Positions 58,401 to 64,000 of a DNA stretch of 64,000 bases are shown here, in pieces. This stretch comes from Rallus limicola (lineage: Eukaryota > Chordata > Aves > Gruiformes > Rallidae): assembly GCA_022605955.1 (NCBI GenBank), contig JAKCOZ010000021.1:10026501-10090500 (forward strand). Reading direction: 5' to 3'. The notes beneath the pieces were generated by a model, which did no database searches, was not told the DNA's origin, and saw nothing but the letters and a program-made list of their open reading frames with translations. The position numbers and the translations under genes are program-made. Numbering within the stretch: the stretch's first letter is position 1; each line of letters opens with the position of its first letter.

Positions 58401-60004
58401 TTACCCTGGCAGAAATGTTTTCTTTCATTCTGAATGGGAATTCTGACCTCCAGCAAGCTCTAATGTCAGACCTTTAAAGGAGGATGTGTTGCTGGTGCTT
58501 TAGAAAGCATGTTCTTTGTGTCAGCAGTGGATGCTCTGCAGAATATTTCTGTGATTATTCTTGGTTAGGGGCTTTTATCGTAATAAACTTCTGGAGTTTT
58601 TTGAAAATACTTTCCTAACAAGTCAGAAGCTAGTATTAATTTGTACTCTCTGAGGTTTCTAACTAAAATAATGAAAAGCTTTTAAAGCTTTTCTTGCCAT
58701 TCACCTGGTAATTAATTTCTCTTCAGAAATTTTTCCTTAAACACAAATCATGGCTGACATCTCAATGTGCTGGTACTCGAGCAGTGTAGGTCAACATGTT
58801 ACACAGATTCAACCTTTCTTTCCTCAAAGTAATTCCTGAAACACTACTTCCTTGTCTTTGTAGGAGAATTCTCTGATGGAGAATTTGGGAAAATTATGAC
58901 AGACAAATGGAGTAAATGCTCAGAAATGTCTTTGAAACTTCACTTGGTACAGATTAGAATTTTATTTTTGTCTTATTCTTAGGGAATTGGACAAAAAGCC
59001 CCTCCTAATGAACCTCTGGGGATCAAGATTTTGTTTTTAAGCTTGCCTCGTTGTCTGCGAGTAAAACAACTCCCTCTGCTAGCGGCTGTAACCCAGAATA
59101 AGCAATACTTCAAGTACCATCTGCTGAATAATGACTACTTGTGCCTTTTATTATGAAGGAACATTTTTATACAGAGGAGTGGTTAATAAATCATAAAATT
59201 ATTTTTGACCTGACAAAGTATGATTATAAAGCAAATAATTAGGCTTTGTCATTGTTTAAATAGTTTCCTGTCAAACAAGGGTAACATTTGAGCTTTAAAG
59301 TGAACAAGCGACTATGGATTCTCCCGGTTTAATCTTTTATAAAGGGGCAGCTCCTGTTACAGTGTGTTGCCTCACAGCTAGTTTGGGCTGTGTTGTTTCT
59401 ATGTCCTCTTACCCTCCAGGGTGGGATGTTTAAACACTCCACATCACTTGTCCACGTGTTATTTTGACATCTCTTAGTGAGCTTGTGTGTCACTCTCACA
59501 AGCAAGTCCCTCCCACCCCCTTGCTTCCGCAGATACTCTTTTGGGAATCTTACATTAATCCCTTGTCCTGAGCTCAGATACTCTTCTGTGTCTGCCTGTG
59601 TTCAGAGCTGCCAGAATCAAATGTGTCCCCTCCAGGCCAGTCCTACTGCTGAGCCAGACTGCTCTGATAGAAATGCTCAGCAAACGGGAGGTGAGCACAG
59701 GACCTGTTACTGTTCTGTTACTTCTGAAAATAATTACAGCTCTTTATAAAATAGCTCATTATTATGATTGAATTATTACTGGATAACATGAGTCATCCAA
59801 GATTGCTCACACATGCTCAAAAGAATGGCACTGAAAGTGTTGTGACACTTAGGATGTGCTGCAGATTGGACTGTGTGACATACCTGTAGGAGATGGGTTA
59901 GCCAGCTGAGAACAGAAACTCCTGGAGATTGTTCATTTAGACCACACGTGGGAGACACTGCCTGAGCTCCTGCTGCCCTCACCGCCCATCCTAGGCACTG
60001 CTGT

Positions 60005-60420
60005 GGACTGAGGAGCCCAGCAGAGTGCTGAGCACCACACACCACTTGCTCACTCCCAGAGGAGGAGACAGAGCCTCTGTAGGTTGGGGTAAGGACAGTT
60101 TACTGACAAAAGCACCGTGAAATGAGAACAATAACAGTCAATTACTTGCACACCCAGTGATAACACAGAATACCTTACCAACCCTACTGCTGCTGCATGC
60201 CATAAGTCCAACCACTGAGACTACCCTGGAGACACCCTCCCCAAGCAGCCCCTTTTATGGGGGAGTGATGTCAGGTGGGCTGACTCATCTCACCTGGGCT
60301 GACTCAGCTCACCTAGGCTGACTCAGCTCACCTGGGCTGGCAGCTTTAGGTTGACTCTGTCTTGACCAGGACCGGCACACAGAGTTGTGGTTTATAGCGG
60401 CCTTTCTAAAGTCAGTTTAG
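60005..60420 (-). mobile_element. Avian ERV solo LTR, minus orientation
   Basis: Read on the minus strand this resembles the same broad LTR family as the copies at 61441-61985 and 12900-13175. The 3' part contains the complement of 'ccacttgctcactccca' and 'ggttggggtaaggacagttta'. A TATA-like CCATAAAAGG lies near 60250-60260, and upstream of it are three 19-bp repeats with TGACTCA. No retroviral genes adjoin it. Ends are approximate. Confidence 0.6.
60281..60337. repeat. Three 19-bp tandem repeats with AP-1-type sites
   Basis: TGACTCA starts at 60281, 60300 and 60319, an exact 19-bp period. Each is followed by TC or GC, TCACCT and RGGC. The second and third sit in GCTGACTCAGC, close to a MAF recognition element. 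The array lies in the U3-like part of the minus-strand LTR. Confidence 0.9.
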
Positions 60421-61440
60421 TCTGGATCTTTCTGAGAAGCCTGGTCTGCTCACAGAGTTTGCTGTCTGTAGTTTAGTAGGTTTAGAAAACAAACAAAAAA
60501 GATTTAATTCAGTACTTAAGCAATGAAATTATAGTTAGAATGCCAGAACACTGGTGAAACTGAAACACTAAATGTATAACGTAGTTGCAGCCATCCTGAA
60601 TATTTAATTGTAAAATGATCTTTGTATATCTCTGGCATACTGCTTGATAGATGTTGAGTGGCTGAATTTGTGAAGCCCTTTATTGATGTGCTTTGAGATC
60701 CTCAGAGGAAATGTACTGGCCTTTCTTTTGCTGTCCATTTAGGTCTAGGAGACAACAGAGTGTGTTTCATTTTTTCACTGTAAATATTATAATGGTGCCA
60801 GCAGTGGATTATTTACTGCTTTTCGTATGCGTGACAATACTAAACATATGTATTTTTAAGGGAAATTCCAGAAGAATTTGAAACTAGCTTGTAACAATAA
60901 TCTGTAGGTTTCTGTCCATTGTTTTCAAGAATATGTAAATTGTTACATTATAGAACTCCCTTTGAACCCTGCTACATAATTAGCTGCACTAAACATCAGT
61001 ATTCAATTTGGGAAATCTGTAGCCAAGTGTTTTATTAGAATTTCATGGAAAAGGAGAATGTGAACAAAACCATAGAGCAAATAATCTGAAATGCAGTTAA
61101 AAATAATGAAAACCAAGCACCAGCCACATAAACATACCAGATGAAGACACAGCAAATGAAGGTCATAAAAAACGAGCTGGAATAAAACAACGTGAAGCCA
61201 GTCCTCAGCTAAAGTAAATAGGGACATCTGCACTGGGAGTGGTGGAACCTTGGTCATTTGCATTAGCTGAGGGTCCGGTCTGTGGAATTTATTATGTCTC
61301 ATGTTTAGGAGGAAATGGCAGTAACAGGAAAGGTTTGGTCAACTGGATGTGTATGGCTCCAGCAGGGATTTGGTGTTCTGACAAATGTCCTGCAAATCCA
61401 GTTAAGTTGATTTAAAATAGCCCCTGGTGCTCACCCTACT

Positions 61441-61985
61441 CTGTGGCTGGCAGCTGTCCTTGTTTGGCTGGGTAGAGCCAATTCTCTGCACAGTAGCCAG
61501 TCAAGGCCGTGTTTTGGATCAGTGTTGGAACGGCATTGGTCTCACGGGGGATGTTCCCGCTCCCACTGAGCAATGCTTACTCAGCCCTATGGCCTCTCCT
61601 GCTCCTCACCTCTGCCAGCAGGAAGCTGGTGAGCGTGAGGGGCTGAGGGGCCAAGGCTGGACAGCTGAGCCCAGTGTACAGCTGGGATGGGAGGAGGAAG
61701 GAGGTGAGGGGTGGCAGTGGGAGTGATGGCGTTGTACCGCCAAGCCCCTGCTACAGGGAACGGAGCCTGGCTGTCCCGGGGCAGCTGAACACCCGCCTGC
61801 CCTGGGAAGCAGGGAGGAATCCCTTGCCTCGCTTTGCTGTGCACAGTGTTTGCTTTACCTGTCCATCTGTCTGCAGCCGGCCCTCGAGTGTTCCACTCTG
61901 ACCCTTCCCATCCTCTCCTCGTCCCACCTGGGGAGTGAGCGAGCGGCTGCGCTGGACTTGGCTGCCGGGCGGGTTGAAGCCTCAA
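61441..61985 (+). mobile_element. Avian ERV solo LTR, copy B
   Basis: This is nearly complete in the plus orientation. The U3-like start has 'tgtttggctgggtagagcca' and 'gtgttttggatcagtgttgg', the middle has a degraded TATA region (gtgtacagctggg), and the 3' part ends 'gagtgagcgagcggctgcg' then 'ggctgccgggcgggtt'. Positions 61693-61947 repeat copy A at 12903-13155. There are no adjoining retroviral genes. The family call is by remembered consensus. Confidence 0.7.
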
Positions 61986-63639
61986 CACAGGCAAAGACAT
62001 GAGTCTGTACTTGATCTGCTGCTGTTTGCAGCCCACCTTTTATCTCAGTCCTGTAGCTGCCTGAGTTGATATGATAATGGTCACACTGGCGGGTCTGAGA
62101 CTGGGGCACACGTACAGCTTTGCTGGCTGCCCTGTGAGGTTGGAAACCTTGAACAGAATGACAGGACACAGAGCTGGCTGAATCCTGAACCACTGCAGTT
62201 GTATTTGGTGGGGGTGTACAGGGAAGGTTGTTCAGGCAGTCAGTGTGGTTGACCTTAAAACCTCAAATACTAGGAAAATTAAGAGAACAATGAGTAGAGT
62301 TGGCATTACTAGAACATGCCATGTGCTTACCTGCACACGCCCATGCATTGGCATCTCCTGCTTTGTCCTGCTAATTACACCAGCTCTGGTAGCTACCTCT
62401 GCCATGGGTTATGACCAGTGCCTTTTTCAGCACTCTAAGCCCAAATCACTTTTGAGGTCTGGTATGAAACCCACTTTTACTTCCATCTCAGCACCATTCT
62501 TTCTGATATATAAACCCTGAAGTGCTTGAGTTGTTTGCTCAGCCAACTCCATCAGCTCATCTGTTTTTGTCTCTTACTGCTCTCACTTTCATGTGTGTCA
62601 ATTCCCTCATGCATCTTCTTAAAAACATATTCAGCTGTGCAAGACATCTTTCCTCACTTCTTTCCTTCAAGCATGCACACAGAAAAACACAAATCATAAT
62701 CAGCTTCATAAAGTGCTGCATAAGAAAGGAGCCACTCTGCCCTTACAGGTTCTTGTATGTGATCTCTGGTCATCTGTTGCACTGGGAACTTAAGTTTGTG
62801 TTTAATATTAATGTCTTCAATAACTGAAAACACAAACAGGAACAGGATGGAAGAGTCTTGTGTGAGTTCTAGATGTTGCTGAGTATGGTTAAGAGGGGAG
62901 CAGGCTGTATTAGTAATGAAGTTGTCATAAGAGCACATCCAGATTCCGTACAGTCAGCTCATCTTCCTCGTGGGGAATGTCTAGCTTCCAGTGCGGTCAG
63001 TCAATCAGGATGCTAACCTGATGGGGAGGTGGTGCTAAAAAACATAGGGGGGAATGGGGTGAGACACGTAACTCAACGTGCTCTGCCACGGCAGGAACAT
63101 GTTTGTGTGTTGGTGTTTACAAAAGGCTCGGCAAGGTATGGCTCATCAGGAAAGAGGTGTGATTGTGTGGGCTTGTACAGGGAGGCAAGGAGCTGGGGAG
63201 GATTTCAGCCTGCTTTCTACATCACAGTTTGTGTCTTTTTGCCAGGGTTCCTGGAAGGTGTCTGGAAACCTCGCAGGAGGGAGCTTGTTCTCGTGGAGCA
63301 GTACCTGACAGAAGACACAACCAGGAGGTCAGTAGTGGGTGCAGCAGAAGGGCTTGGAGCAGGCTTGGCTTAATGAGGAGTCAAAGAGAACGCTAATTAT
63401 ATGTCTTTAATAACAGAAGCCCTATGGGAGGGTAGGGTTGAGAAAGGGAGGAGGCAGCAAGAGGAAGAAAGATGATGAGGGAAAGACTTAAAAGGGATAG
63501 AGCATGGGGTAAGGAGGAGAGAGCAGTGGATGGGGACAGTGGGAAGGGAGAAAATGCCTGAGAAGTGAGTGGGTAAGAGTTGGGGGCCAGGGGAACGGAG
63601 GAATAAACGGGGGATCAGGGACGGTGTCCCCGCGTGTGT

Positions 63640-64000
63640 AGCCGGTTTGTCCCTGCCCTGCGGCGCGGTGGGGCCTGGCGCGGAACAGCTGGAGCGGAAC
63701 AGCTGGAGTAAGCAAGGGGGCGCTTGGGATGCGCCCTGATTAATAGCAGAGGGTCCGGGCCGGGACCGCAGGCTCCATGTGCCGGAGCCGCGCTGCACTT
63801 TCCCAGCCCCCCTGCCAGGATGAGGGGGGTCGGAGGGAGGGGGGCAGCGAGCGGGACGGGGCGATCGGCAACGAGCAGCAAACAAGCGCTCCGGAGCGGC
63901 GGCTTCCTGGAAGCGGAGCCCAGCTGGGTGACAGGCGGCGGCGATAAGCGGCGGCTATCGGGGCCCTCCCGGCGGGCGCTGCCTCCCCACGCCGCCGCCC
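63640..64000. promoter_or_regulatory. CpG-rich island at the right edge
   Basis: GC and CpG content rise steeply from about 63640 to the window end (for example ggcggcggcgataagcggcgg). Conserved synteny predicts the promoter of RIPOR3 on the plus strand, divergent from PARD6B. No coding sequence identifies it within the window. Confidence 0.5.

Larger units (their letters stand above)
54350..63640. other. Intergenic region upstream of PARD6B
   Basis: No gene is supported in this 9.3 kb. Named contents are two CR1 pieces (54645-55490) and two LTRs (60005-60420 and 61441-61985). A-runs at 55688-55704 and 58055-58069 and T-runs near 56900-56930 are also present. 55500-59900 is AT-rich without recognisable structure. 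Confidence 0.65.

Overview
The window is vertebrate nuclear DNA, almost certainly from a bird. Genes are broken into exons by long introns, and the repeats are avian: CR1 LINE copies (3430-3960, 7630-7715, 50820-50877, 54645-54720, 54764-55490) and LTR remnants of avian endogenous retroviruses (12900-13175, 34742-35270, 60005-60420, 61441-61985). I saw no sign of bacterial, phage or plasmid sequence. The species cannot be fixed by eye.

The gene order matches human 20q13.13 read in reverse, as I know it: ADNP (+), BCAS4 (-), PARD6B (-). (1) 1-8640 holds the three coding exons of ADNP (314-421, 1812-1904, 4390-7527), which join in frame into a 1112-residue zinc-finger/homeobox protein, followed by a 3' UTR of about 1.1 kb. 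(2) 8640-23730 is a 15-kb spacer between convergent genes with no gene I can support. (3) 23730-34000 is the BCAS4 territory on the minus strand. A strongly BCAS4-like terminal coding exon lies at 23857-23955, with its own stop and poly(A) signal, and a likely first coding exon lies at 33271-33354 in a CpG island. A second, unassigned CpG island sits between them at about 29450-30750. (4) 34000-38580 is intergenic and carries an LTR. (5) 38580-53700 is PARD6B on the minus strand (coding exons 53481-53546, 48652-48874, 42333-43159; 371 residues), with a long AU-rich 3' UTR and a CpG-island promoter at about 53100-54350. (6) 54350-63640 is intergenic, with a CR1 inverted pair and two LTRs. (7) From about 63640 to the right edge is a GC-rich island, probably the promoter of the next gene. 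Synteny predicts RIPOR3 on the plus strand, but no coding exon of it is visible.

The genes do not form a pathway. ADNP is a chromatin regulator, PARD6B is a scaffold of the PAR3-aPKC-CDC42 polarity complex, and BCAS4 is a small coiled-coil protein related to the cappuccino subunit of BLOC-1.

The observations most worth follow-up are: the BCAS4 exon that runs into a stop codon where mammalian BCAS4 continues; the unassigned promoter-like island inside that locus; an LTR with three AP-1-type sites at exact 19-bp spacing upstream of a TATA-like box; the serine-for-asparagine form of the ADNP NAP octapeptide; and an inverted pair of CR1 3' ends close to the PARD6B promoter.
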